This document shows, one piece after another, positions 12,717-22,999 of a stretch of DNA of 64,000 nt (position 1 is the first letter of the stretch; each line of letters opens with the position of its first letter). The stretch spans positions 124,001 to 188,000 of the forward strand of contig QPFY01000024.1 of assembly GCA_003665825.1 (NCBI GenBank), in the 5' to 3' direction. Made by a program: the position numbers and the translations under genes. The notes beneath the pieces were generated by a model. That model was not told where the DNA came from. It did not search any database and worked only from the letters and a program-made list of their open reading frames with translations. The stretch is from Microbotryum silenes-acaulis (lineage: Eukaryota > Basidiomycota > Microbotryomycetes > Microbotryales > Microbotryaceae).

Positions 12717-12936
12717 GGTCGCTAAAGTGCGCTTATACACATAATAGCACTGAATCAGGTTGCTGTTGCAAAACCACTATAAAGTGCACTAAATGGCACG
12801 GAAGCACTAAATGGCACTTAAGTTAAGTGCCTTTTAAGTGTCATTTAGCGACCCACCGGAGATTATAGAAAACGAGCTAAATTTCACTAAAGTTCGCTAA
12901 AGTGCGCTAAAGTGCGCTAAATTGCACTAAAGCGCG
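12717..12936. repeat. Right subterminal repeat cluster
   Basis: Many copies of (G)CGCTAAAGTG, GCACTAAATGGCAC and their complements fill the stretch, with the densest run at 12874-12934. The motif family matches the left subterminal cluster, supporting a common binding function. The cluster follows directly after the stop of the second gene. Confidence 0.75.
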
Positions 12937-12955
12937 AGTGGCAAAGTTGCTGATG
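12937..12955 (-). repeat. Right terminal inverted repeat (19 bp)
   Basis: AGTGGCAAAGTTGCTGATG is the exact complement of the left repeat at 5193-5211. Confidence 0.85.
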
Positions 12956-13795
12956 AAGAAGGTTTTGTTCCAATCAGGCAGCCTCAGCGCGTTCAACAGC
13001 AATCGGGTGGCGCGACACAAGCACTCTCGTTGGGCACGTGCAGTGTATCCTCTGCAGCCTTCGTGCAAGCGAATCAACGGTTGGCAAGCCTCATTCAGTT
13101 GCCTCAGTGCAACGGAAGGATATCTTCACGGCCTAAGCAGCGCTGTGCGAGTTCTCCACAAGAAGCGCGTGTCCGAATTCACTTTTGTGAGGATCACACC
13201 TTCAACAAGTAGTCTGCCATATCATATATCCCTCTTGCGTTATTAGACCGGGTTGAATACGATATTCTGGCACAGAAGCCGGCGTCACCTCAGGGTTCGA
13301 AGATTGCTGTGTCAGGCGGCCGAGCGACTTTCTCACTCGCCACCCGAGCAATTTGGGGGGCAAGGGTGTCTCATAATCTGATAGAGGTGGAGTTTCACTT
13401 GTGGCTGGCCGAGGTCACTCTGCCCCTGTTGTCCCGACTGAATAGAGGTGTAGGGCACCAATTTGTCGCGACGTATTTCTTGCTTGGCGCAAAAAAAACC
13501 CAAAACGGTTTGCCCATTGAAGACCGACACGACAGCGATCTCACGGGAACCGAGATGTGACGCGAAGGCAAATAAGTCTGTTACAGCAAAGCAGGACGAC
13601 AGAAGTATGAAAACAAGACATTCTTGACAGGACTGTATAAAAGAAACTCTTGCATGTCGAACCAAGACATCTCTACCTGTGATCCGTCGACCGAGTACAG
13701 AAAGGCATCTCTAGCGATTGTCTGCGGGAGGTGTCAGATTTTGTCGGTCAGCGGTGAGATCCGACGAACTTCAAGTCTAAGGCGTGAATATCATT
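12956..13795. other. Intergenic, no gene recognised
   Basis: Flank of the transposon and 3' region of the PXMP4-like gene. Short frames exist but none has a recognisable motif. Confidence 0.5.
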
Positions 13796-15001
13796 CTACG
13801 TACGCCAGAATAACGTCTTGAGCGGTTGGAGCGGACTCCAAACCTCCGAATCCAAATACAAGTACTGTGTCGAACAAGAACAGCCCTGAGTGAGTTCCTA
13901 CGGTTTTTGCTCTAAGCTCTGCCCCTCACTTCTCTCCCCAACTGACCTGCATACTGTTGATCATTCCACTCTGCAACGTATCCCGCCTCTCCGCAAACAA
14001 CCACATCACCGCACCCCACGACAAAGCTGCATATGCCTCGAACAACTTGGAGTTGGGCGGTCGGGGACGAGCGTACGGGAAACCAGGTGGGGGCGGGACA
14101 CCTGCTGCCGAGGTCGCGGCGGACAGACCACCGGGGGGAAGTTTTGGGGCTTGAGGTGGGGTCGCTCGGGGTAGGAAGGAGGTGATGACGCGCGAGACGA
14201 CGTAGAGGACGATCTGATCACGGGGTGAACGGGCGATGTGGGGTCAGCTCGCTGGAGACAAGATTCTTCCTGCCTTACGATGCCCAGCTCTCCGCGCAGA
14301 TACACAACTTGTGCACGATCACTGCGATCGATGCAACGTACCTGCTCGTTGATCGCATTCCTCTCTCCAAAGATGCACCACCCGCCGAGCAACCCCGCAA
14401 AGAACGTATCGGCCTTCCTCTGCTTGCCCCCTGCCAAGGTCTTTTGGACCAAGAGAGCGGTCTTGTACACGGACACAAACTTGGCCAAGTTAAAAGCGTG
14501 CTGTCTCGTCGCCTTGAAAATGGTGCGAGCTCGATCTCGGTAGCTTTTAGTCATGAGATTGAGATCGAGAGAGGCAAGAGGTGGGGAAAGGGGCCGTTCA
14601 ATATACGTGGGGCCGTGGGGTCTGTTTCACGGGCTATATTGGCCTGGGACTGACCTGCCTCGACCAAAGAGAATGGCCATGATCAGGGCATGCGGGAACC
14701 GAACTTTGGCTCCGTAGACAAGACCATTGCGTGCGCCTGATCGAGGGGTTGAAAGCGTCAGGACGGGGTGCCAAGACGCGGCAGTTGATCGAATCGGCCA
14801 AGAGATACAGAGATACAGAAGGGAGCCGGGCCAAGGGTGGGGGGCACCAGCCGCGTCGAATGCAGGGTAGAGCACATGCAGAACTTGAGATTAGAACAAA
14901 ATGGCGAGTCCACATCAAAGCAGAATGGCCGTACCTTTGATGATGGCAAAGATGTCATGGTAGGCCGGGTTGGTGATCGCGGATCGTAGAACGTCGGCCA
15001 T
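13796..15001 (-). CDS. Peroxisomal membrane protein 4 (PMP24) family
   Basis: Five exons (15001-14935, 14736-14655, 14543-14342, 14213-13947, 13864-13796) give 228 aa, close to the usual family length. Landmarks appear in order: NPAYHDIFAII at the N-terminus, GARNGLVYGAKVRFPHALIM across the first splice, HAFNLAKFVSVYK, AGLLGGWCIFGERNAINEQ, LSWGAVMWLFAERR, and the C-terminal YLYLDSEVWS. The order and phrasing match animal and fungal PXMP4, an integral protein of the peroxisome membrane related to the Tim17/22/23 fold. The family role is not well defined. A proline-rich insert (about residues 130-155, RATPPQAPKLPPGG) separates the last two hydrophobic blocks. All introns are GT-AG and frame-consistent. 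Confidence 0.88.
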
Positions 15002-15520
15002 GGCTGGACGCGGGGGAATTTTGACGTGGAGGAGATGCGGGCGTCCCTCGAGTGACGGCGGTTAGGGAAGGGGAAGAGAACCAGCGAACGGAGGTCGAGG
15101 AAGACGCAAGACCGGGACAGAGGAGCACAGGGGGGTTGAGGTAGAAGAGACACGGCGAACGAGGCCGAGCGATCGGCCTTTCTCTGGAGCCCGACCGCCG
15201 AAAGCCGCCGACCGCCGCCGACTCGGGGTCACCGGCAAGTGAGCGAGCCGCACAAGAGCCTGTAGTAGTTTCCGTATTTGACGTCACGTGAATTCTCGCG
15301 ACGCTACACAAAAGTATGTAACACGGAAATATTTATATAGATTCTGATCTATAAGACTGAAAACATGACTAGGTCAGATCATCAGCATAAGAATTCTTGG
15401 AGCAACGACTCGACTCGGCTGAACACTTGCGAGAGTAGTAGAGAGCTGGTTGGACTCAGCAGCTCAGCCGCCTCTTCCAGACGAGCCCCAACACACCCCG
15501 CGTACAGGACCACCAACGAG

Positions 15521-15972
15521 ATGTCGCTCCTCCGTGGCCTAGCTCGACCATTGCTCGCGTCTACGTCCTCCATCAGACCCTGCTCCCGCGTGTCGGTCAG
15601 CACCCTGAGCCGCTCGATGTGCCTGACGGCGTTCGCATCCACTGCTCGACCATCGCTCGCTCGCTCCTCTGCATTCTCGCCCGTCAACTATCCAAGAACA
15701 GCAACAGTATCGTTCACACCATCTGTACTCTCTACAACACTACTCGGCTCATTTGCGCCACAAACGAGGTGCTACACCATGCCGAAAGGGGCGCGCAAGT
15801 TTTACGCCAAGAGTCCGCTGTCGAGGAAAGGGGCCAAGACCAGTCGAAGGAACAGTGCCAAGAAGGTAGGCTCTCGTGGGGTTACGCAGGTGACTTGTTC
15901 AACTTACTGATCTTCTCCTCCAAATCCGCACAGGCCAAGCTGAGAAGTAAAAGGCGAAGACAGATCAACTGA
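15521..15972 (+). CDS. Small basic protein with mitochondrial-type N-terminus
   Basis: Two exons (15521-15865, 15934-15972; GTAGGC...CACAG intron) give 127 aa. The first ~85 residues are rich in S, R, T, L and A and poor in acidic residues, typical of a mitochondrial presequence (MSLLRGLARPLLASTSS). The last ~40 residues are strongly basic and compact (MPKGARKFYAKSPLSRKGAK, ending KLRSKRRRQIN), as in very small mitochondrial ribosomal proteins. I could not match it to bL34, bL35, bL36 or mS38, so the ribosomal idea is only a guess from composition. An in-frame ATG at 15365 would add 52 residues; I prefer 15521 because the presequence-like segment starts there. Confidence 0.6.
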
Positions 15973-16211
15973 GCGACTCGGGCCGAATGCTGGCGGCGGG
16001 CTGTCTGTATGCATGTGATAAGAAATCGAGTATCGATTATATAGAACTACCTATGTGTTTGGGTTGCGAGAGCCACGAGTCCGTAACATTGTAACAGAGA
16101 CACGGTCATTTGACAGCACGGAGCATACACGGTCGTCGCGCGATAGACTCCGGCGCTCCTCGTACTCTCGCTAACCACTTGCGCAACCCCACCTTGACAA
16201 GCCAACCCAAC

Positions 16212-16609
16212 ATGCTGCTCTCATCGCTCTATGTCCTCCTCGCCCTGATGGTCACCCCATCGCTCGCGTTCTTCCAAAACTTCTTCCACCAACAAGAACC
16301 CCAGAAGCCGATCGTGTTCAGCTACGTGCAAGAGTTCCAACGAGGTACGTCGCGTGACGGGCAGGCTTGCCTTGATGCTGCTCGCACCGAACTCGATTCC
16401 TGAGCGTCAGGGATCCTTTTCGTCTCTCGATAGCCGACTGTCAACTGGGCTACACCTGCCCCGTAACGTTGGCTTGCGTCGCGCATCCCTCCGAATGCCC
16501 CTGCCCGCACGAAGGCATCGACGTCAAGTGTCCTCTGTCGGGCGCCAAAGAGGGCGAGTACGTGTGTGCACGCGACTGCGCCAAGGTCAGAGCGAGTCTC
16601 AAGATCTAG
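16212..16609 (+). CDS. LCL2-family secretory-pathway protein
   Basis: Two exons (16212-16344, 16434-16609) encode 102 aa. A signal peptide (MLLSSLYVLLALMVTPSLA) is followed by a short mature domain with the family cysteine pattern: QLGYTCPVTLACVAHPSECP, CPHEGIDVKCPL and a final YVCARDC. Fungal LCL2 (long chronological lifespan 2) is a small ER-associated protein linked genetically to ER-associated degradation and lifespan; its biochemical activity is unknown. Length and cysteine order fit. The gene is not overlapped by its neighbours. Confidence 0.85.
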
Positions 16610-17407
16610 GGCCGACACGACTCTTGTGACTATGATGCTACGTCCACGAGGATGTGAGTGGACTGTTCCCCGCGATCCAGTCGGGATGACGTGGAGTCGA
16701 CGACCGACCGCCGAGGGCCGAACGAGCCCAACTGGTAAGCGCTGAGCGCTAATCCCGGGTGCACAAGCCCTCACAGATCATCATAGTACCATCATGGCGG
16801 GCTTCCCCTCTGCAGTTTTAGCTTCCTCCTTTTTTGTTGTAGCGGTCTACAGCAAGTCACGCATTATTCGCACAAACACAAACACAAATCACCTCGACTC
16901 CTGAAGAGCCTTGGCCAACTTGGCGCAGGAAACTCCACGTGAGCGACGTCAATCAGGCTAGACTAAAAGTCCGTCGACGATGAGACATTCTCGCGCGCCA
17001 GCTGGGGGGGGGGGGGCGGTGCTGAAACGCGTCGGCTCGGGCCTCAGGAGGTAGTCGGCCTTGGCGTCAGGGGCTAATAAGGACTTCAACGTGTCAGACC
17101 CCCCGCCCCCGATCACCTGCTCTCGTTCCTTGGTTCCCCTGCGTCTTTCCGTTTCTTTGAGAACATTGTTCTCGTACCGACCATCCCTTCTTGCCACACC
17201 ATACCACGGCCACACAGCTACACACCCACACTCGCTCGTCGTTCCTTGTTCCCCCCCCTCCCCGCCCTCCGCCTCCGCCGGCCCCTTCCCTCCTATCGAT
17301 CACTGAGTCGTCGGCGTTCAAGCCACCGCACCTGATCAAGCAGAGCCGATACACCTAGCTCGCCCATCTGCTCTTACCACTCGGCCGCCCCGCCCCATTT
17401 GACCATT
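16610..17407. other. Intergenic, promoter region of protease A
   Basis: No gene seen. It contains a 13-G run (17004-17016) and pyrimidine-rich stretches near 17250-17300 upstream of the protease start. Confidence 0.5.
17004..17016 (+). repeat. Homopolymer run of 13 G
   Basis: Thirteen consecutive G follow GCT. Such runs are unstable in replication and sequencing, so the exact length is uncertain. Confidence 0.8.
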
Positions 17408-20400
17408 ATGCGGACCGTCGATCTTGGAAAGAGCTCAATGGGACGCCTGTGTCTCTTGGGTCTCCTCTCGCTTCAGTCAACGTGGACGTCCGCCACGACT
17501 CACGAACCTTCTGGAGCAACCGGACCGGCGGTCTTCACTCTCGAAATCGCACAGAGTCCTTCGAATCATCATTTTAAGAATGACGATGGGACAGTCAATA
17601 CTGAGTAAGTTCCTCCTCGAGCGGCCCATGGTATCGTTGCATCCTTGGTTTCGTCGCTTGCCCTGAGCCTGAGGGTCCGACGACAAGTGGAGTGGCCTTT
17701 TCGGACGCTCCTAACCTTGGCGGTTGTCGATGACGCGACCGCGAGGCATCGCAACATGTGGACCAGTGAAGCGAAACTGTGAATGAACACTACTAATGCA
17801 CATCAACGCGACCTGGGAAACCCTAACAGCCGCTTACACTCACATCGCGAGTATCTAGAAGCCAAGTACCTCCGCAACTTCCATATCGCCAACAGCAAGA
17901 AAGAAGTGGCCCCGCTCTTTCCGAACACCGCCAACCCCTTGCAAAAGAGGGGTGTCTCGCCTGATTTAAAGAAAACCTTGGAAGTCGCCCAAAAGCTTGA
18001 AGCTAACTTCAAGGCCAAGATGAAGACCAACGGGAAGCTGGATAAACGAGCGGGGGGCACTCGAGCGTCCCAAGTCGCCTTTGGCGCTTTCAGTGAGTGG
18101 TGCCCTTCAGAGTCTGCCATTGCCTCCCTCTGCCTATAAAACACCTCACGGATGACGCTTCGTCGTTGACTTTGTCTACTAGCCTGGGGATCCAGCCTCG
18201 TCCGCCAGGTTCCCGTCGAGATCGGCACGCCACCCAAAGCCTTCTCCATCACGCTCGACTCGGGTTCTGGGTTGTGAGTGAGGGTGGTTTAATTAAAAAA
18301 ACCTGCCCTCGGGGCTCATCATCTTGTTGTGTCGGGGTCTTTTCCCCCAGATCGTGGGTCCGAAGCGAATGCAAGGACAGCGATGAGCAGCAGTGCGCTC
18401 CGGGTCGCTCGCGCTTGTCACTGGGAGACTCGACTACTCTGATGAAATCGAGCACGAATTGGTCTACACATTATGGTGAGAAGAACTGTATTCCAACTCT
18501 TATATTCAAGGCATCATAAGGCTAAGCAGGACATCTTCTTTCCTAGCTTCGGGCGATACGTCGGGGCTGTTCATGAAGGACGTCTTCCGAATCGGCTCCC
18601 TTCGATATGACCAACAGATCTTCGCCTCGGCGAGCAAGATCTCGCAAGTGCTCAACATGGTCCCTACCGATGGCATATTGGGCACTGCCTTTTCGACGAT
18701 AGCGATGGCCCAAACGCCGACGTTCCTCGAGAACCTCATCGAGTCGCAATTGGTAGAACAACCTGTCATGTCCTTCATCATGAACCGCGGTACTTCTCCC
18801 CCATATGGACATCTCACCATCGGTGGGATGGATCAGAGTGTGATGCAACCTGGAACTTTAAACTTTTATCCAGTCACTGCGCCGGGTTACTGGCAGGTCA
18901 AGTTGGCGGGTCTCACTGCCGGCGGCAAAATCGTGCCCGGTACCGCGATGGAGTGTGCAGTGGATACCGGTTCTTCGTGAGTGTATCTTGTCGCCAAGAG
19001 ATCTAGTTCAGCCGGTACTGCAAGTGATACTCGGCTGTGGATTCTGACGCTGCGAATTGTGAACTCATCCAGGATCTTTTTCGTACCATCCCACGTGGCC
19101 GATGCCTTGTTTACCATCTTTCCTGACGCCGTGAATTCGGAAAACTTGGGATGGACCGTATCGTACAAGTCTCTAGCAACCATCAAGACCATCGGAATCG
19201 CGTTTTCTGACTTCATTTACAGCATCCCGATTTTGAGTCTGGTCATCGGAAGTGAGTGAAGCTGAGGATGGACCCTATGATCCCGTGTCGCGTCTTGACA
19301 ATTGAAGCTGACTGACATTTGAGAATGGTTTTGCAGTGGACCCCGATGATTCCAGCCGATGCAAGCTTGCCATCTCATCTGGATCGAATATTGATATCAA
19401 CGGCGAGCCCGTCGCGATCATCGGCACCGTCTTCCTCCAAGTCAGTCAAATGTGCCCAGTTGCAGCATCCGGTCGGCCTGTGCCGGGAGACGTTCTGACG
19501 TTCGATTTCACCCGGCCTTTTCTTTCACACCCTGCAACAGCATCTCTACACCGTTATTTCGTATTCGAACAACAAACAGCCGGCCGTTGGATTCGCCTCC
19601 TTCGTCGGCAGCGAGCTCGTCATCGACAGTGTTGACGGTGCTGCTTTATCTCCTGCCAACGATCCGTCCCCACCCCCGAGCGACAAGGATGTCAAGCCCA
19701 AGTCGATTGCACTTTCAACCCAAGATCCGGATACGAAACACCCTGCCAACAAGACTCAGACACCAGTACCGCCAACCACCCAAACGCCAGTTCACGGGCC
19801 CTCCAAAGACGCTGGCAAGTCCAGCCCAGACCATGTTGGCGAAGGCGGCGGAGAACCGACTCCTGGGTCGGATCCCAAAAAGGGTTCTTCTCCTAATCTT
19901 CCCGAGACGACGAGGCATGCCGCTAAGAAGGTTGAACCCCCTCAAGATACTGAGGCGGTTCGACCGGATCCCAAGGAAAAAGATGCCACCAGGCCTGATG
20001 TCAAAGGTGTCAAGACACCGGTTCCGGATGTCAAAGGGACGAAGCAGCATGACGCCGGAGGGAAAAGTACTCCTGTTGCCAAGGAGCAACCGGGTGCGAA
20101 AGACATTGGCCCGAAAGAAGGTCGGCCGGAACGACCCCCTACCCCGAGCGACTTCCACGCTCCCGAGGAAAGTGATTCGACCAAGAATACCACGGCGAAG
20201 AATCCCGCTCCCAAGTCTAAGACGGAGGAGGAGCCCGCTCCCAAGTCTAAGACGGAGGAGGAGCCCGCTCCCAAGTCTAAGACGGAGGAGCCCGCTCCCA
20301 AGTCTAAGACGGAGGAGGAGCCCGCTCCCAAGTCTAAGACGGAGAAAGCCGCCGCCGAGAAGAGTCAACATCCTGAGGAGCACAAATCTGCCGCATCGGA

Positions 20401-20838
20401 CAAGACGCCGGAAGGAAAAGGAACGAAGAAGGAACATGACCAAGCAGCCGGTGGCAAAGACCGGGACGGCAAAGCGCTGCCGCCAGCTGATCAGTGAGTC
20501 CGATCCTCAAAGACCGATCCGCATGAGATGAGATGCCCACACCCTGATGTTGCACTTTCTACACACCTCACTTTAGGCAATCCGACTTTGGCCCTCCGAC
20601 GGTCCAAAAAGTGCCGAGCCTCAACATCTCCGGCAACGGAAGCGACTCTCAGCCCGGTGCTCAAGGTGGGACCAACATTCCGAACCCAATACTCCTGAGC
20701 AATGGTACGCTGCCACCCGACACGTTCAAACCAGCGCAAGACCCCCACAGTGCAGCTCCAGCGATACTGTCGAGCGTTTGGTCAAGTTCGGCCGTCTTGG
20801 TGCTGGTATCGGCAGGGTTCCTCTTGTTCGGCATTTGA
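17408..20838 (+). CDS. GPI-anchored aspartic protease A (yapsin-like)
   Basis: Nine exons (17408-17604, 17830-18092, 18183-18273, 18351-18475, 18547-18976, 19073-19251, 19337-19440, 19541-20493, 20577-20838) total 2,604 nt, 867 aa. An N-terminal signal (MGRLCLLGLLSLQSTWTSA) and a propeptide with a KR site (KLDKRAGG) precede the pepsin-like domain. The first catalytic motif is LDSGSG (D near residue 179), with S replacing the usual T of DTG. The second is VDTGSS (D near 365). WVEIGTPP-type context, GYWQV and a late AIIGTVFLQ are family hallmarks. The tail is long, charged and proline-rich, with five PAPKSKTEE repeats. It ends in N-glycosylation sites and a hydrophobic segment (AVLVLVSAGFLLFGI) typical of GPI attachment. 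Paralog of protease B downstream; the exon sizes of the catalytic region agree closely. Confidence 0.9.
20201..20344 (+). repeat. ~30-bp coding repeat, five copies
   Basis: Imperfect 30-bp units (two shortened by one codon) encode (N/E)PAPKSKTE(E) in the protease A tail. The length changes are whole codons, so the frame is kept. Confidence 0.9.
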
Positions 20839-21403
20839 TCGAATCGAGCGGCGCCACATACGTAGACTTTATCTTTTCGTTTCGTACATAACTTTCCAAC
20901 TTGATTTACGGATCGATTCGGCTTTATACCTGCCTATCTATTCCCTCCCCACGCTATTCGCGGACCCACATGTGCAACTAATCGCGCTCGTTCTTTTTTG
21001 CCACCGTAGGTGACGTGTGAGCGCGGCCGCGTTGAATATTCTCTTTTCTCCGTCCTTATAGTTTCCTGAACTCGGGTAGACCTATCAGTTCACAAAAAAG
21101 GGGGTAGGGGTATGCCCGTTTGACTAGCTACGAGGGCGAGTGACCTAGCTGGAGGCCTGAGATGGCCTGAGAGCTCCTGAGATGGTCCGTGCGACTGACG
21201 TCGAGCGCGGGCTGTTACGGTCTGGTTCAACTTTAGTGCTTGAGCTGCCACTTCCGCCTCATTTGGTCCATGAAAGCCAGCTCAGCCAACATCCTCTTGA
21301 AAACACGAATATCCGATTCGTATGACCTATACTAGTGTCTTCTCGCAAGGTCCCCCCCTTCCAGTGTCCACCCTGGACCCCGCCTTTGGCACCGCAGCCA
21401 CCC
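20839..21403. other. Intergenic
   Basis: 3' flank of protease A and the former promoter of the broken SPC19 copy. No gene was recognised. Confidence 0.5.
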
Positions 21404-22249
21404 AAGTCGCGCGCTCTTCAATACATTTACCCCAGTCCTGTGGCACCTACGTACTGGTCAACTGGATCATGCTCACTGTATGCGCGCTGCTCGACCGTGA
21501 GCCACCCACACAAAGTTGCCAGCTCGCGTCCCATCGTCCACTCCTCTCGCCTTGACGCGTCGAGGTGCGTGATGTTGGTTGTACGGCAAGAGTTGACGGT
21601 GTCGCAAGATTATCACTGTCGCAACTCAACGATGTTGCGCATCTTAAGGTAGTTGAATGCAGCCTCCATCAGCCTCCATCAGGCTCCACCATGGCCCGTA
21701 CGACTTCCCGAGGCTGGCTCAAGTCGTCAACAATTGCAGGTTACGTCAGTTGAGCTTTCCGAGTGTTTTGTGTCCAGTGAGTCCAACTCACTATTCCATC
21801 GATGCCACGCTACTCCGCAGGCGTTTGATACGGTCACCGAATCAGAAGTGACGGCTGCCCAGCGCGAACTGGCGAACGAGATGAAGCCCCAGATCTCGGA
21901 GCTGATCCAAAGGGCGGAAAATGGACTCGAGACGATGAAGAAACGGGAGAGGCTGTTGCGGACGAGGGTGGGTCGATCGACATCCTTGTTGGTCTTTACC
22001 ATCAATAAGAGTAGGCGCTAACCAGGACGCAATGGTCTCCTCATGCAGGTCGAGAAGCGGGCGACGTTGCCGAGTCAAGCGCCTCTGATCGCGCCGAATC
22101 TGGGAGCACTCGAGAGCCAGTTGGAAGCGCTGCGGCAGAAAAAGGAAGCCCTGGGAAAGCAGGTTGAAGGGTTGGAGCAGCAACTGGCCGACGTGAACAA
22201 GCCAAGAGGGGCATTCGGTCGACGAGTCGGGGGACAGCAGAAATTATGA
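21404..22249 (+). pseudogene. SPC19 duplicate, decayed (DASH complex subunit)
   Basis: Aligned with the intact SPC19 at 27015-27885. The start ATG is AAG here (21404-21406) and no in-frame upstream ATG was found. Exon 1 lacks nine nucleotides. The exon-2 equivalent (21653-21741) carries an 11-bp duplication of CCTCCATCAGC that shifts the frame. The exon-2 donor is GGTTACG instead of GGTACGT. The exon-3 donor is GTGGGT instead of GTGAGT. Yet exons 3 and 4 (21820-22245) are almost identical in DNA to the intact copy and still encode the coiled coil (QISELIQRAENGLETMKKRE). The end differs: GGQQKL against GGQQR. I infer a pseudogene whose 3' half was recently homogenised. Confidence 0.75.
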
Positions 22250-22999
22250 AGTTATGCAAAAGGCGAGGGCTTTGCGCTGGAGAACCTGTCAAGTCGTGAC
22301 TTTGTTGTAACTCGGTATCGTGGCGGAAGTGAGTCTGTTTGGAGGTGTGGCTAAGCTTCTCGCCTTCGTCACATGGTCCGCTTGCTGGACAGTCTTGCCG
22401 TTCGGATCAGTGGTGGCTTCAGAACGCTGGTCCCGGCTGCCGAAGCTACCTCGCGTTGGGTGGGGCCTTGATGTCTACGAAGTGCTCTTATACGCTAGCG
22501 ACGCTGACTAGGTGTTGCAACAGATCGAAGCGTTTGGCTATACCCTATAGTGAATCGTGACACGCGAAGCACGTTCAACCGGCGACTGCCGAGTCAGGAG
22601 GTGCGGTGTCTCAGGGGTAATTTAGGGGGGTAAGTGCTGAGGATCATGGTCGACCTCTCAACGTGTGCCACTCTCCCATCTGCGTCTTGGCATCGTGTCA
22701 CCTGGCTGTAAAGAGAATCACCCATCTGATTTGCATCCAGTGTGTCCTCGGTCACCGTCCATTTTTATACAAAAGCACCTAGCCTGGCTGTCGTCTTTTC
22801 CCAGGTGGTTGCCCATCTCCAAGCTACGCCTTCCCCTGAGACTGCCGTCAACCTCCGCAACGACCGTACCTCTTGCCCATCTCCCTACCTCTCTTCCTCA
22901 TCTTCTGGAGACCTTTCGTCAGTCGCTCATTCGCTCTCAGCTATCTCAGTCGTCCCCGTCATGCACTTCCAAAGTCGGCCCCAGCGTAAAATTTCGACC
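22250..22999. other. Intergenic, promoter region of protease B
   Basis: No gene was recognised. A possible alternative upstream in-frame ATG for protease B lies at 22961. Confidence 0.5.

Larger units (their letters stand above)
5193..12955. mobile_element. Plavaka-family DNA transposon with two genes
   Basis: A 7,763-bp element is bounded by 19-bp perfect inverted repeats (CATCAGCAACTTTGCCACT at 5193-5211 and its complement at 12937-12955). Inside each end lie clustered GC(A/G)CTAAA-type subterminal repeats. The interior holds a Plavaka-type transposase gene on the minus strand and an intact multi-exon gene on the plus strand, transcribed divergently from about 10.05-10.48 kb. The target-site duplication is unclear: only AA directly outside both repeats is shared. 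All the Plavaka core motifs I could check are present, so the element may be autonomous or only recently silenced. Confidence 0.8.

Noticed and set aside
5185..12963. Target-site duplication for the Plavaka element
   Set aside because: Only AA is shared directly outside the repeats. No longer direct repeat was found at plausible offsets.
15521..15972. Assignment to mitochondrial ribosomal bL34, bL35, bL36 or mS38
   Set aside because: Composition fits, but the conserved motifs of these families are absent.
19715..20443. Long minus-strand Leu/Arg-repeat frame opposite the protease A tail
   Set aside because: It mirrors the PAPKSKTEE repeat of the sense gene and has no independent support.
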